In this document: one piece after another, positions 1 to 7,940 of the stretch | Position numbering within the stretch: the stretch's first letter is position 1 | Layout: each line of letters opens with the position of its first letter | Origin: DATBGS01 sp036557885 | GTDB lineage: Bacteria > Chloroflexota > Ktedonobacteria > Ktedonobacterales > DATBGS01 | NCBI GenBank assembly: GCA_036557885.1 | Contig: DATBGS010000132.1 | Coordinates: forward strand, 1-30,376 | DNA length: 30,376 nt | Direction: 5' to 3' | The notes under the pieces: model-generated | What the model saw: the letters and a program-made list of their open reading frames with translations, nothing else | What the model was told of the DNA's origin: nothing | The model's database searches: none | Position numbers and translations under genes: made by a program

Positions 1-754
1 GGAAGTTGTCTACAATCACCCGGAAGCCCTGCCATCCTGTGACCCAACGTTGTACGCTGCTGTAGACCTGGGAGTAGACGTGCTGGCTGCGTTAACTTCA
101 AACAAGAAAGGGTTCATCCCTCGGCTTGTTAATGGACGCCCTCTCAAATCTACCAATCAGTTCTACAATAAACGGCGTGCCGAATTGCAAGCAGCATTAG
201 GGCATCCAGGCGGTACCCGCCACATGGAACACTTAACGACCCGACGCAACCGCAGAGTCCAGCATACTCTCCACACGGCGAGCCGCTACATCATTGACAT
301 GCTTTTGCAGGAAGGCATTGGCACGTTGGTGATCGGCAAGAATCTCCTGTGGAAGCAAGAGGTCAATCTGGGCAGGGTGAACAATCAGCACTTCGTTCAG
401 ATACCTCATGCGCGGTTCATTGAGTTGCTGACCTACAAAGCGCAGTTGGCTGGCATTGCCGTGATCGTACAGGAAGAAAGCTACACCTCCAAGGCCAGTT
501 TTCTGGACTCTGATGAGTTGCCGGTATACGACCCGGCCAACCCTCAAGAGTATCAGTTCAGTGGCAAGCGGGTTGAACGTGGGCTGTATCGGGCAGGCAA
601 TGGGCGACGGATTCACTCAGATGTGAATGGCTCCTATAACACGCTGAGAAAAGCAGTCCCCAACTCCTTCGGGCAGGGGATAGAGGGCATGGTAGTATGC
701 CCCGTACCAGTCACCGTTGGTTCGGTCAATCTTGCCAAGCGCGCAAGTGACTAA
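1..754 (+). CDS. tnpB: TnpB / IS200-IS605 OrfB RNA-guided nuclease, 5' end cut by window
   Basis: This is the C-terminal part of a TnpB-family protein, the RNA-guided RuvC-like nuclease carried by IS200/IS605 elements. The frame is open to the first base, so the TTG at 50 is not the true start. The three RuvC blocks can be seen: the first Asp in AAVDLGVDVLAAL at about 57-95, the Glu in VQEESYTSK near 470-490, and the last Asp in HSDVNGSYNTLRK near 617-650. The region between the second and third blocks has none of the four Cys residues of the usual TnpB zinc ribbon; instead it carries the SGKRVERGLYR stretch, typical as I recall of the OrfB subgroup without a zinc finger. No tnpA partner is in the window. 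A right-end hairpin follows at 773-790. The catalytic residues are intact, so the nuclease could be active. Confidence 0.9.
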   Translation, partial: EVVYNHPEALPSCDPTLYAAVDLGVDVLAALTSNKKGFIPRLVNGRPLKSTNQFYNKRRAELQAALGHPGGTRHMEHLTTRRNRRVQHTLHTASRYIIDMLLQEGIGTLVIGKNLLWKQEVNLGRVNNQHFVQIPHARFIELLTYKAQLAGIAVIVQEESYTSKASFLDSDELPVYDPANPQEYQFSGKRVERGLYRAGNGRRIHSDVNGSYNTLRKAVPNSFGQGIEGMVVCPVPVTVGSVNLAKRASD

Positions 755-772
755 CGTGGCAGTACCAACCAA

Positions 773-790
773 TCACTAGTTCGCTAGTGA
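773..790 (+). repeat. Right-end hairpin of the TnpB element
   Basis: TCACTAG and CTAGTGA form a perfect 7-bp stem around a TTCG loop, 18 bases after the tnpB stop. IS200/IS605-type elements carry a subterminal hairpin at each end, recognised by the single-strand transposase, and the 3' end of the guide RNA (omega/reRNA) lies across this region. The exact element boundary cannot be set without an empty site. The last residues and TAG stop of the minus-strand TIR-NACHT gene fall inside this hairpin. Confidence 0.6.
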
Positions 791-2800
791 GAGGAAACTA
801 TACAGCACGGACGATCTTTTCATATGATTGAGTAAACGCTCTAACAGCTTCAGCCGATAGAACATGTAGCAGAGCAATCCCTCAACCAACCATACTACGA
901 GCAGGCCCAACCAAAAAGCTAACCCGAGGAGCTGAGGCCAAAGCAGTTTCAGGACTATCCAGAGAAGAACGGGTGACAATATGACAAGCTCAGTAAGCAG
1001 TACCTCTCCAAGCTTGTGCAGCCACGTTTTGCCTTTACTGGAAGCAAATGGAAAGAAAGGGAAGGTCACCGTCAAGATATCTATCACAGCCAAGCCCAAT
1101 CCCGTGGCAATGGATTTAAGCAGAAAACCGTAAATTCCAGGGATGAGTGTCACCATCGGGAGCAGTTGCAATACCCCATAGAGTCCTGCGATGAGAGCAA
1201 GGAGAGGCAGCAATTGCCAGAGAGGATATCTGCCAGTAGCCACCAGGAAGCATGCAGCACTGGCAAGGAATAAAACAATTGCCCAGGTGCTGCAAACATA
1301 GAGGCTTTTTGCCCATATGTCAGGAAGAAGGTCTGGTCGGAAGTAGAAATATGGGCGATCACGCATACAAATTGCGAGGCGAGTCAACCAAAACTTCATA
1401 TAATGCTGGGTGCTAGCATGATTTCTTCTGCTCTCGCTTGAATGTAACTCAATGGTATGGGTTACATACCTCTCCATTAATTCTTGTTCTGAGATGCTTG
1501 CAAGTGATTTCCCTGCTGAGGTAGCATCCTGGATTGTTTGTGTCATGAGATACAACATGAGAGGTGTATAAGCGAGGTTCCCGTGTTCTTGGCGATACTC
1601 TTCTTGGTAATCTTGGCTTAACTCAGTTGCCCCCACTTGTTTAAAGTAGTCCAGGACCTGTGCGGGCTGAGGATACTGCACAACCACAGTAGATTGCCCA
1701 AAATTGAGGTTATGCTGCTCCCCTTGAAGCGATTCATAACGTTTTAGTTCACAGCTTATAACAAGCGGATCCGTGGTCTCCTTGCCGAATTTGTTGATGG
1801 CCTCGATGCACTTTTTAGAATCCTCCCTATTCATTTCATCAAGTCCATCCAGGAGGAGAATAAGGTTCCCCTGACTCAACCAGTATCTGATAAGCGGCTT
1901 GTCGATGCCACGCAGGGAGAGCTTCTGGCTCAGATGCTCCGCCAGCCACTCGTTCAAGGGCTTCTTTTTTCTGGCCCAGTCATAGAGGGGTACAAAAACT
2001 GGCAACCATCTCGCTTCCTCAGTGCTTTCCACAGCTCGTAATTCCTCGTCCATCAGTTCTAGTGTTAGCTGTTGCAAGAGCGTTGTCTTCCCACTCCCAG
2101 GTCTTCCAAGGACCAACAAATTGAGATGGTTCTGAAATAGTTCCGCTATGGTTTGACCTGTGGCATCAGATTCATCGGAATAATCGCGCAGTGTGAGCAT
2201 CAATTTGGCTGGCAATTTTTCAAAACTGAATTCTTGTCCATACTGATTTCTAAGTTGTTTTATTGCATAAAAGAGCTTTGCAGGGTTCGGTAATTTCCTC
2301 TCAGCAACTGCCATCCTGCGTGGTATGGAGGAATTATTTGCAGATTGAGCCCACTCCCCAGAAACGGTGTTAGCAGGAAGCAGTAGTTGTGAATCCGTTG
2401 CTGTTGGATCACTCAGGATCCTGTTCCATGCTACTCGCAACTGTGTTGCGACAAACCCAAAATCGCTAAAGAAATCAATACAGTGTAGATTGCTAAGCCG
2501 GAGAGGGATATCAACTTGTTTGAGACGAATCGGGATAATTGTCTTCTTGATTTGTTGGGCGAAGGCTATCTCACGATTGACCCACTCAGATTTCACAGCG
2601 CTTGGTGAAAGGACAACAACCACCATATCGAGTTGTTTGATTTGTGTTTCGATTTCTGCGGCCCAATCTCGTCCTGGAATAAGTCGTTGACGGTCCAACC
2701 ATGTGACGAACCCTTGTTGAGCAAGGTTCTCTTCCAGTTGGTCAACAAACACCGAATCTTCCCGCGAATAACTGATAAAAATGGAAGGGAGGGTGCTCAT
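776..2800 (-). CDS. TIR-NACHT STAND ATPase with C-terminal membrane segments
   Basis: This is a 674-residue signalling ATPase of the NLR-like class. Residues 4 to about 135 form a TIR domain: FISYSREDS opens it, and SEWVNREIAFA carries the Glu expected of NAD-cleaving TIRs. A NACHT NTPase follows, with Walker A GRPGSGKTT near residues 232-240 (Lys238) and Walker B LILLLDGLDEM with Asp318. The usual Arg after the sensor-strand Cys is Glu here (ISCELKRY). From about residue 480 the chain is a run of hydrophobic segments, probably four to six membrane helices. I chose ATG 2800 because GAGGA lies 8 bases upstream; an upstream frame extension to 2842 has no such site. TIR-NACHT proteins are often antiphage sensors whose TIR depletes NAD+; that role is inferred. 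The 3' end runs into the TnpB element, so the C-terminus is probably not native. Confidence 0.85.
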   Translation of the reverse strand: MSTLPSIFISYSREDSVFVDQLEENLAQQGFVTWLDRQRLIPGRDWAAEIETQIKQLDMVVVVLSPSAVKSEWVNREIAFAQQIKKTIIPIRLKQVDIPLRLSNLHCIDFFSDFGFVATQLRVAWNRILSDPTATDSQLLLPANTVSGEWAQSANNSSIPRRMAVAERKLPNPAKLFYAIKQLRNQYGQEFSFEKLPAKLMLTLRDYSDESDATGQTIAELFQNHLNLLVLGRPGSGKTTLLQQLTLELMDEELRAVESTEEARWLPVFVPLYDWARKKKPLNEWLAEHLSQKLSLRGIDKPLIRYWLSQGNLILLLDGLDEMNREDSKKCIEAINKFGKETTDPLVISCELKRYESLQGEQHNLNFGQSTVVVQYPQPAQVLDYFKQVGATELSQDYQEEYRQEHGNLAYTPLMLYLMTQTIQDATSAGKSLASISEQELMERYVTHTIELHSSESRRNHASTQHYMKFWLTRLAICMRDRPYFYFRPDLLPDIWAKSLYVCSTWAIVLFLASAACFLVATGRYPLWQLLPLLALIAGLYGVLQLLPMVTLIPGIYGFLLKSIATGLGLAVIDILTVTFPFFPFASSKGKTWLHKLGEVLLTELVILSPVLLWIVLKLLWPQLLGLAFWLGLLVVWLVEGLLCYMFYRLKLLERLLNHMKRSSVLYSFLSLAN

Positions 2801-3114
2801 CGTTGACGTCCTCACATTCTTCGTCCCGGCCCAGACAAGCATGATTAACTCATGTAGCTTCCAGGCAGATCAAGCTCTATCATCTATGCGCGTTCCAATG
2901 ACCTACTCGCAGAGGAATGACTCTCAGAGAGAACACTACATGTTTGTATGTTTACTGTGCCGATACTCCGTTCTGAACATGTTAGCAGACATGAGGTGCT
3001 CCATCGAAAAAGTGTGGGTTAGGCGCAGGTCTGGTGTTAGTATAGCAGAGATAAACGGTGCTAGCAAGGGGATTTAACAGGTGATGCAGGCGGATGCATC
3101 TGTTGCCTGAAAAT
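2801..3114. other. Intergenic, no feature recognised
   Basis: This stretch between the TIR-NACHT start and the small inverted-repeat element should hold the TIR-NACHT promoter. I saw only a weak candidate on the minus strand (TTGATC, 18 bases, GTTAAT) and do not call it. A 98-codon plus-strand frame here has no ribosome-binding site and no recognisable content. Confidence 0.4.
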
Positions 3115-3259
3115 TGTGAGATTCGGAGACATCATTTCTGGGAAGACGTGTTTGCAGCTTTCGATCCTATGCAAGAAGCGGACTACGTGGACGGGCTAAC
3201 ACTGTGTCGGCGCAGGAACAAAACAAGCGAATAAAGAAATGATGTCCCCGAATCTCACA
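3115..3259. mobile_element. 145-bp MITE-like element with 25-bp terminal inverted repeats
   Basis: Bases 3115-3139 and 3235-3259 are inverted copies that match at 24 of 25 positions (outer ends TGTGAGATTCGG and CCGAATCTCACA). The 95-base interior has a frame, open from the left repeat, that stops with TAA at 3232-3234, exactly against the right repeat, and ends RRRNKTSE. That layout fits an internally deleted insertion sequence that kept the last codons of its transposase. I saw no clear target-site duplication and cannot assign a family. The element sits between two divergent STAND genes. Confidence 0.75.
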
Positions 3260-3332
3260 GAAAGTAAATTCGCAGCTTGATTTTTCATTGTAAATATGCT
3301 ATATTTTTCCACGAGTACTTAGCTGGTTCATA

Positions 3333-3350
3333 AGTCAACATAAATTGACT
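3333..3350. promoter_or_regulatory. Palindrome, possible operator
   Basis: AGTCAA and TTGACT form a perfect 6-bp inverted repeat around a 6-base spacer (CATAAA) in an AT-rich stretch. It lies 149 bp upstream of the preferred start of the STAND-TPR gene. The right half could also act as a -35-like hexamer. Size and position suit a dimeric repressor site, but nothing identifies the regulator. Confidence 0.3.
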
Positions 3351-3498
3351 GACACATCGTTCAATCAAAATTGGTCTGCTAAGCTGAGACGAAATGTCAC
3401 TCTCAGTAGCAGTAAGCGTGAAGCGCGGTTTATATCTCGCGGGCTTTTATCACAGTAGAAAAGGCAGGGATGGATCAAGTTCAGGGGAGATGAATAAC

Positions 3499-6237
3499 AT
3501 GGAATCAGGGAAATCCTCATCTTCAATAAAACAGTTCTTTACTAACCGCGTTCAAAACATCGATGTTTTCAACCGTCTCAATCACCTCCCTGGTCAATCC
3601 AACCATATTGCCGTTTTAGTCTTTTATGGCATCAGCGGTATAGGTAAAAGTTATTTGCTCCGCAACTTATACGAAGCTTCTCAAGCGCGTACAAACATCC
3701 AGCCACACGGTTATGCCCAAATCAGCTTTAGTAGAGGGCAACTCGTTACCGAAAGCTCTCAGGCCCTCTGGGATCTTCGCGGGCAATTACACGCCTCCGT
3801 CAAGGAAGCCCTCTTTGAGCGCTTCGATCTCTTTTGGGGCATCATGTGGGAACGGACACACCATCTGCCGATTAGAGAGAATAAAGAACTCTCCCAAGGA
3901 GATCTCAAATGGTCACCAACTATCAGCGATGCTGTCGAATTTATCGGGTCATTTATCACCATTCCTCTGGTAGTTCCGCTCTTTAAAAAAGTAGTAGATT
4001 TGGGAGCTCAAGCCTTTGGAGACCTGCGACATCGCGCAATTGTTACCAAAATCTCGACCTGGTTTGAACAGCATCCCAAAGCACCCAGAGGCATCCCCCT
4101 CAAAGGCTTCCTCAAAAAAGCTTCTGTCGATCAGCTTGTTGAATGGCTTCCTCGCTGTTTTGCTGCTGATCTGGCTGATGTCTCTCTGGAATGCCCCCTT
4201 ACTCTCTTCATTGATGGCTATGAAATCCTTCAGGCGCAAACAAGCCAACAGTTTGGAAGCGGATCAGCTACCTTTATTCAAATACTTGCCGAAGAGTTAG
4301 CCAGGACCAAGGCTCGGGTACTTTTAGTCATCGGTGGGGCTGATCACCTACGCTGGACAGAGATCCAGCGCAGCGATGGGACTTGGGTACCACGTAAAGA
4401 CTCTGTTTGGAAATCGTCTGCTTCCCAAAATCCGTCTGTCGAACAACACCAGCTTGCTAACTTCTCGAAAGCTGATGCACTCGCCTATTTGGCGCAACGG
4501 CGCGTGCCTGCTGAGCAGGCTCGAGAGATCTACCAGATTCTGGGAGGCTATCCGCTAGCTCTGAGTATTGCTGCTGATCTTCTTGAGGTCGGGAACCAGG
4601 GAAGCATTGAAAAACTCGACTTTGCAAATCTCGTTGCACAAGTAAGTGGTTTCGAGCCTCTTTCTCTGGAATGGCGCTCCCAAGTTGAGGAGTGGCTTCT
4701 GAATAAGCTATTGGAGCAACTTGATGCTAACGGCCAGAACGGGTTAAAAAGCCTGGTTCGTCTAGCAGCTATCCCTCGCTGGTTTAATGAAGCTTTGCTG
4801 TGGGAGCTTGCTAACACCTATACATTTCAGGATGATTTTCAAAGGCTAATCAATTATTCCTTTGTCAAACCAGTCCTTGAGCAACCAGGATGGTGGAGAT
4901 TGGACTGGCACGCGCGCCGGTTCTTGCTCGACACCATTCATATCCCATCCCAACGGATAACTTGGGAGGAAAGGGCGCGCACATGGTTTAAAAACCAGTC
5001 TTCCCAATCTACTGGGAAGAACTGGCAAGTGTTTGAACTTGAGGCCCTCTACCATCTCTGGCAAATTGATCCACCACAAGCGCTGCTTACTGTTGATGAG
5101 CTCTTTCAGAATCCAGAGATGAGCCAGCTCGAATTCCGGTGGGATATCCTTGCCACCGCGAGCGAGGCAGAAAGCATATTGCCACCAATTATCCGATTTG
5201 ATTTGCTGCTTCATAAAGCCCAGCTCTATTTGCTCACCTTCTCCCAACTCGACCGTCCTGGCGCCAATAAGGAACTGGCTTTGCTGGCGGCTGAGGAAGC
5301 AACCAAGCTTGCCAATGATGATCATTTGGGCCACAGTGCAAGAGGGCAAGCGTATCTCGTGACAGCAGAGGCACTCAATCAACTTCAGCGCTTCCCTGAA
5401 GCAACGAAGAGCGCGGCACAAGCGTGTGAAGCAGCCCAGCGGAACGACGACAAAGTCACACTGGCACAGGGTCTACGGTTGCGGACCATGCTTGAGACAA
5501 GCGCTAACCCAGACTTTGGGAATACAGACCTTCTGGAACAAGCACGAGATCTACTCAAGGAGTCCGCATTTGATCATGAAGGAATTGCTGTAGTACACGA
5601 TCTCGGATCTGCTCTCACACGTGATCTACTCTGGGACCAGGCTCTTCTGGCCTTGCGCTTTCGGCGTTGGGATGAATTAGAGGCGATTCTGGAGGATATC
5701 CAACAAAGAGAGCAGGATCCTTACTGGCAAGCAGCACTTGAGCAATACTACGGAGAGGGGTACACCCAGCAAGGCAAATGGCAAGCAGCTCTCCCTCATC
5801 TTGAGCGAGCATACATGCTGAGTCGTAAATTGGAGAACACCATCGGGATGTGTGCTGCAATTGGGTGGTGGGGGATAGCGCTGTATGAAGGTGGCAAAGA
5901 CGACCAGGGGATTCCCAAGCTTCATGAGGCATTTAGCCTGGAATGTGACATCCTGGCGAGCCGCGAAGGGGTGGCAAAATGGTTTCTGGCGCTTGGGAGA
6001 GAGGTATACCAGAAACGTGGGACGTACGAGCTAGCACTGGACAGCCTCTGGCGTGCTCGAAGCTTATATGCAGATTTAAACCATATTCTCGTCCAGCAAG
6101 TTGATCAATGTATCAGCCAAATACGAGCGGCGATAGGAGATGAGCAGTTTGCAAGACTGGAAGATGCATTCCGCCCTGAACATGGAGAATTTGCCGAGTA
6201 CTACCTCCGCAGCAAAAGCAACATCCCTCTTCCGTAA
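3499..6237 (+). CDS. STAND-type P-loop ATPase with C-terminal TPR-like repeats
   Basis: This is a 912-residue protein with an N-terminal P-loop ATPase and a helical-repeat tail. Walker A is GISGIGKS at residues 44-51, and Walker B is LTLFIDGYE with Asp239. Between them is a hydrophobic stretch (FIGSFITIPLVVPLFKK). A winged-helix-like middle follows, and from about residue 560 to the end there are TPR-like helical pairs, for example GKWQAALPHLERAY. Such proteins sense a ligand with the repeats and oligomerise on ATP binding. No recognisable effector domain is present at the N-terminus. I chose ATG 3499 because AGGGGAG lies about 9 bases upstream; ATG 3394 and 3490 are alternatives in the same frame. 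The 3' end overlaps the GH130 gene, so the two are probably co-translated. A role in antiviral signalling is inferred from the class and the divergent TIR-NACHT neighbour. Confidence 0.75.
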   Translation: MESGKSSSSIKQFFTNRVQNIDVFNRLNHLPGQSNHIAVLVFYGISGIGKSYLLRNLYEASQARTNIQPHGYAQISFSRGQLVTESSQALWDLRGQLHASVKEALFERFDLFWGIMWERTHHLPIRENKELSQGDLKWSPTISDAVEFIGSFITIPLVVPLFKKVVDLGAQAFGDLRHRAIVTKISTWFEQHPKAPRGIPLKGFLKKASVDQLVEWLPRCFAADLADVSLECPLTLFIDGYEILQAQTSQQFGSGSATFIQILAEELARTKARVLLVIGGADHLRWTEIQRSDGTWVPRKDSVWKSSASQNPSVEQHQLANFSKADALAYLAQRRVPAEQAREIYQILGGYPLALSIAADLLEVGNQGSIEKLDFANLVAQVSGFEPLSLEWRSQVEEWLLNKLLEQLDANGQNGLKSLVRLAAIPRWFNEALLWELANTYTFQDDFQRLINYSFVKPVLEQPGWWRLDWHARRFLLDTIHIPSQRITWEERARTWFKNQSSQSTGKNWQVFELEALYHLWQIDPPQALLTVDELFQNPEMSQLEFRWDILATASEAESILPPIIRFDLLLHKAQLYLLTFSQLDRPGANKELALLAAEEATKLANDDHLGHSARGQAYLVTAEALNQLQRFPEATKSAAQACEAAQRNDDKVTLAQGLRLRTMLETSANPDFGNTDLLEQARDLLKESAFDHEGIAVVHDLGSALTRDLLWDQALLALRFRRWDELEAILEDIQQREQDPYWQAALEQYYGEGYTQQGKWQAALPHLERAYMLSRKLENTIGMCAAIGWWGIALYEGGKDDQGIPKLHEAFSLECDILASREGVAKWFLALGREVYQKRGTYELALDSLWRARSLYADLNHILVQQVDQCISQIRAAIGDEQFARLEDAFRPEHGEFAEYYLRSKSNIPLP

Positions 6238-7147
6238 GTTCCCTGGGAACCCTATCCTGAGGCCAAAAGGGGACCGTTGGGAATCGTATGCTGTGTTTAA
6301 CCCTGCGGCTTGGACCGATGGTAAACATGTGTACCTGCTCTACCGTGCGGAAGGCCCATGTAGCTTTGCTGGAAGGCCCGTCACGTCCTGTATTGGCCTT
6401 GCTACGAGCAATAATGGGTTCTCCTTTGGGCCGGGTACGATTCCTGTTATGGAACCAACTGAATCCTATGAGGTTCCAGGAGGCTGTGAAGATCCGCGTG
6501 TTGTTCAGATTAAAGGGTCATTTTATATGACCTACACAGCTTATGATGGTTATACGGCGCGACTCGCCTTAGCCACAAGTACCAATCTGTACGATTGGAA
6601 AAAAGAAGGCTTACTCTTTCCAGAACGAGGGTGGACAAAATCCGCCGCTATCCTCTCCAAGCCGGTCAATGGGTATTACTGGATGTATTTCGGTGATACC
6701 AATATCTGGGCTGCTTATTCGACAGATTTGAGATCCTGGACGATCATTGAAGAGCCGGTACTCTCCCCCCGAGAAGGGTACTTTGATTGCCACCTTGTGG
6801 AGCCAGGCCCTCCTCCTGTTGTCACCCCAGAAGGAATTTTGCTGATCTACAATGCGGCTGATCAGCATTTGCACTATTCCGTTGGGCAGTGCCTCTTTGC
6901 TCACGATAACCCGCTCCTTGTCATGAAACGTTCTGAGCGGCCATTCCTTGAGCCAGAAACGGTAGAAGAGAAGGAGGGGCAGGTGCCAAACGTGATCTTT
7001 GCAGAAGGGCTTGTGCCCTTTGGGCAGCAATGGCTGCTCTATTATGGAATGGCCGACTCACGAATTGGGGTAGCTATATTGGATACCAGATCTGACCCAT
7101 CTTATGGTATGCTCGACATAGTTTCCACCCTAACAGAGACGCCTTAG
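6140..7147 (+). CDS. GH130-family beta-mannosidase/phosphorylase-like protein
   Basis: This is a five-bladed beta-propeller enzyme of the GH130 type (about 335 residues, normal for the family), which cleaves or phosphorolyses beta-mannosides. The family signatures visible are FPGNPIL at the start of the fold, FNPAA and LLYRAEG in blade one, GGCEDPRVV with the conserved Glu-Asp-Pro-Arg, then HLVEPGPPP and a C-terminal LLYYGMADSRIGVA. No signal peptide is seen, so it should act in the cytoplasm. The start is uncertain: ATGs at 6140, 6164 and 6182 all lie inside the end of the STAND gene and none has a well-spaced ribosome-binding site, so translation probably depends on coupling to that gene. 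The true substrate and whether it phosphorolyses or hydrolyses cannot be read from the sequence. Pairing with a STAND ATPase is unusual. Confidence 0.85.
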   Translation: MSSLQDWKMHSALNMENLPSTTSAAKATSLFRKFPGNPILRPKGDRWESYAVFNPAAWTDGKHVYLLYRAEGPCSFAGRPVTSCIGLATSNNGFSFGPGTIPVMEPTESYEVPGGCEDPRVVQIKGSFYMTYTAYDGYTARLALATSTNLYDWKKEGLLFPERGWTKSAAILSKPVNGYYWMYFGDTNIWAAYSTDLRSWTIIEEPVLSPREGYFDCHLVEPGPPPVVTPEGILLIYNAADQHLHYSVGQCLFAHDNPLLVMKRSERPFLEPETVEEKEGQVPNVIFAEGLVPFGQQWLLYYGMADSRIGVAILDTRSDPSYGMLDIVSTLTETP

Positions 7148-7212
7148 CAAAACAAGAGTTTGTGGTTGGGAATAATGAGGCAAGCGGTAAAATGGCTCAT
7201 TGGCTTGATCCT

Positions 7213-7461
7213 TTAATTAGCGCTAAGCACCTTAAGGGCGTACACCAAATGTCGGCGGAGGATAAGGTGCTTGGGCGAAGGTCTTCCCCAGATCTCCGGC
7301 TCGACTCGCGGGTTGAGTGGTGCCATCGCCACACGCCGCGCCTCATCAATTTCCCGCCCATCGCAGAAGTCTTGCCCAGCCAGAACCTCCCGCCGAAACA
7401 TCCGCAACCAGCCCTCGATCAGGTTAAGCCAACATGCTTTGGTCGGAATGAAGACCAGGGG
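7213..7461 (-). pseudogene. Remnant of an IS630-type transposase (C-terminal end)
   Basis: The minus-strand frame from 7461 down to the TAA at 7213 reads LVFIPTKACWLNLIEGWLRM and continues to IWGRPSPKHL. This matches the end of the DDE domain of IS630-family transposases: the FxPTKxxWLNLIE block holds the last catalytic Glu, and a W-G-R-P motif sits close to the C-terminus. A stop codon lies directly upstream at 7462-7464 and the rest of the transposase is missing, so only about 82 codons remain. It marks an old insertion between the STAND/GH130 pair and the glycan locus. Confidence 0.7.
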
Positions 7462-7489
7462 TTATTGTTGATGGCCCCATAGGGGCATG

Positions 7490-7586
7490 ACGGTGACGGG
7501 GTGTTCGTAGCAGTTGGTGCTGGTTTGGGAGTGGTGGTTGCGGTTGGTTGGGAGGTCGGAGGTACTGTGGGAGTGGCGCACCTGGC
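7490..7586 (-). pseudogene. Scrap of a Pro/Thr-rich surface-protein stalk
   Basis: One minus-strand frame here translates to a Pro/Thr-rich run that includes TSQPTATTTPKPAPTATNTP, bounded upstream by a stop codon. It resembles the stalks of the two surface proteins at 23208-26037 in composition. It joins the IS630 remnant directly. Low-complexity sequence can give such a run by chance, so this call is tentative. Confidence 0.3.
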
Positions 7587-7940
7587 AAATTACCCCTTTA
7601 CCAACCTGTGGCGTGCTGCTCTTTGCAGCGCTCCAGGGCTATCTGCTCTGAAGCATCACCAGGCAAGGAATCCCAACAGTTCTGTCAGATCAGACAATTG
7701 CGATATTGACGTTGGGTGAGGCGACCCTTGGACTTTTGAGAAGCGCTGTGGTGGTGAATTTGGTATTGGGGAAGGAAGTTGAAGGGGATGGTATCATGGA
7801 GCGGTGTTATGTGCCTGCAAATTTGGGTTGGTGGCTTGTGTGGACTCGTGTGTTTTTGCGTGCCTGGCGCTGGTCCCCTGTTGTGCTGCCTGCCCCGGTT
7901 GGCGAGCGTGTTCTCCAATCTCCAGTAAAGGGGTCATAAC
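7587..7940. other. Intergenic, no gene recognised
   Basis: Several short frames cross this stretch on both strands, but none shows a family motif or ribosome-binding site. It holds only the AAAGGGG site at its 3' end that serves the next gene. With 7148-7586 it looks like decayed accessory DNA. Confidence 0.4.

Noticed and set aside
2781..3077. 98-codon plus-strand frame upstream of the TIR-NACHT gene
   Set aside because: No ribosome-binding site and no recognisable content; it starts inside the TIR-NACHT gene on the other strand.
7501..7940. Short plus-strand frames before the PIG-V-like gene
   Set aside because: Repetitive Val/Gly or Cys/Trp-rich translations with no motif or ribosome-binding site; they look like shadows of low-complexity DNA.
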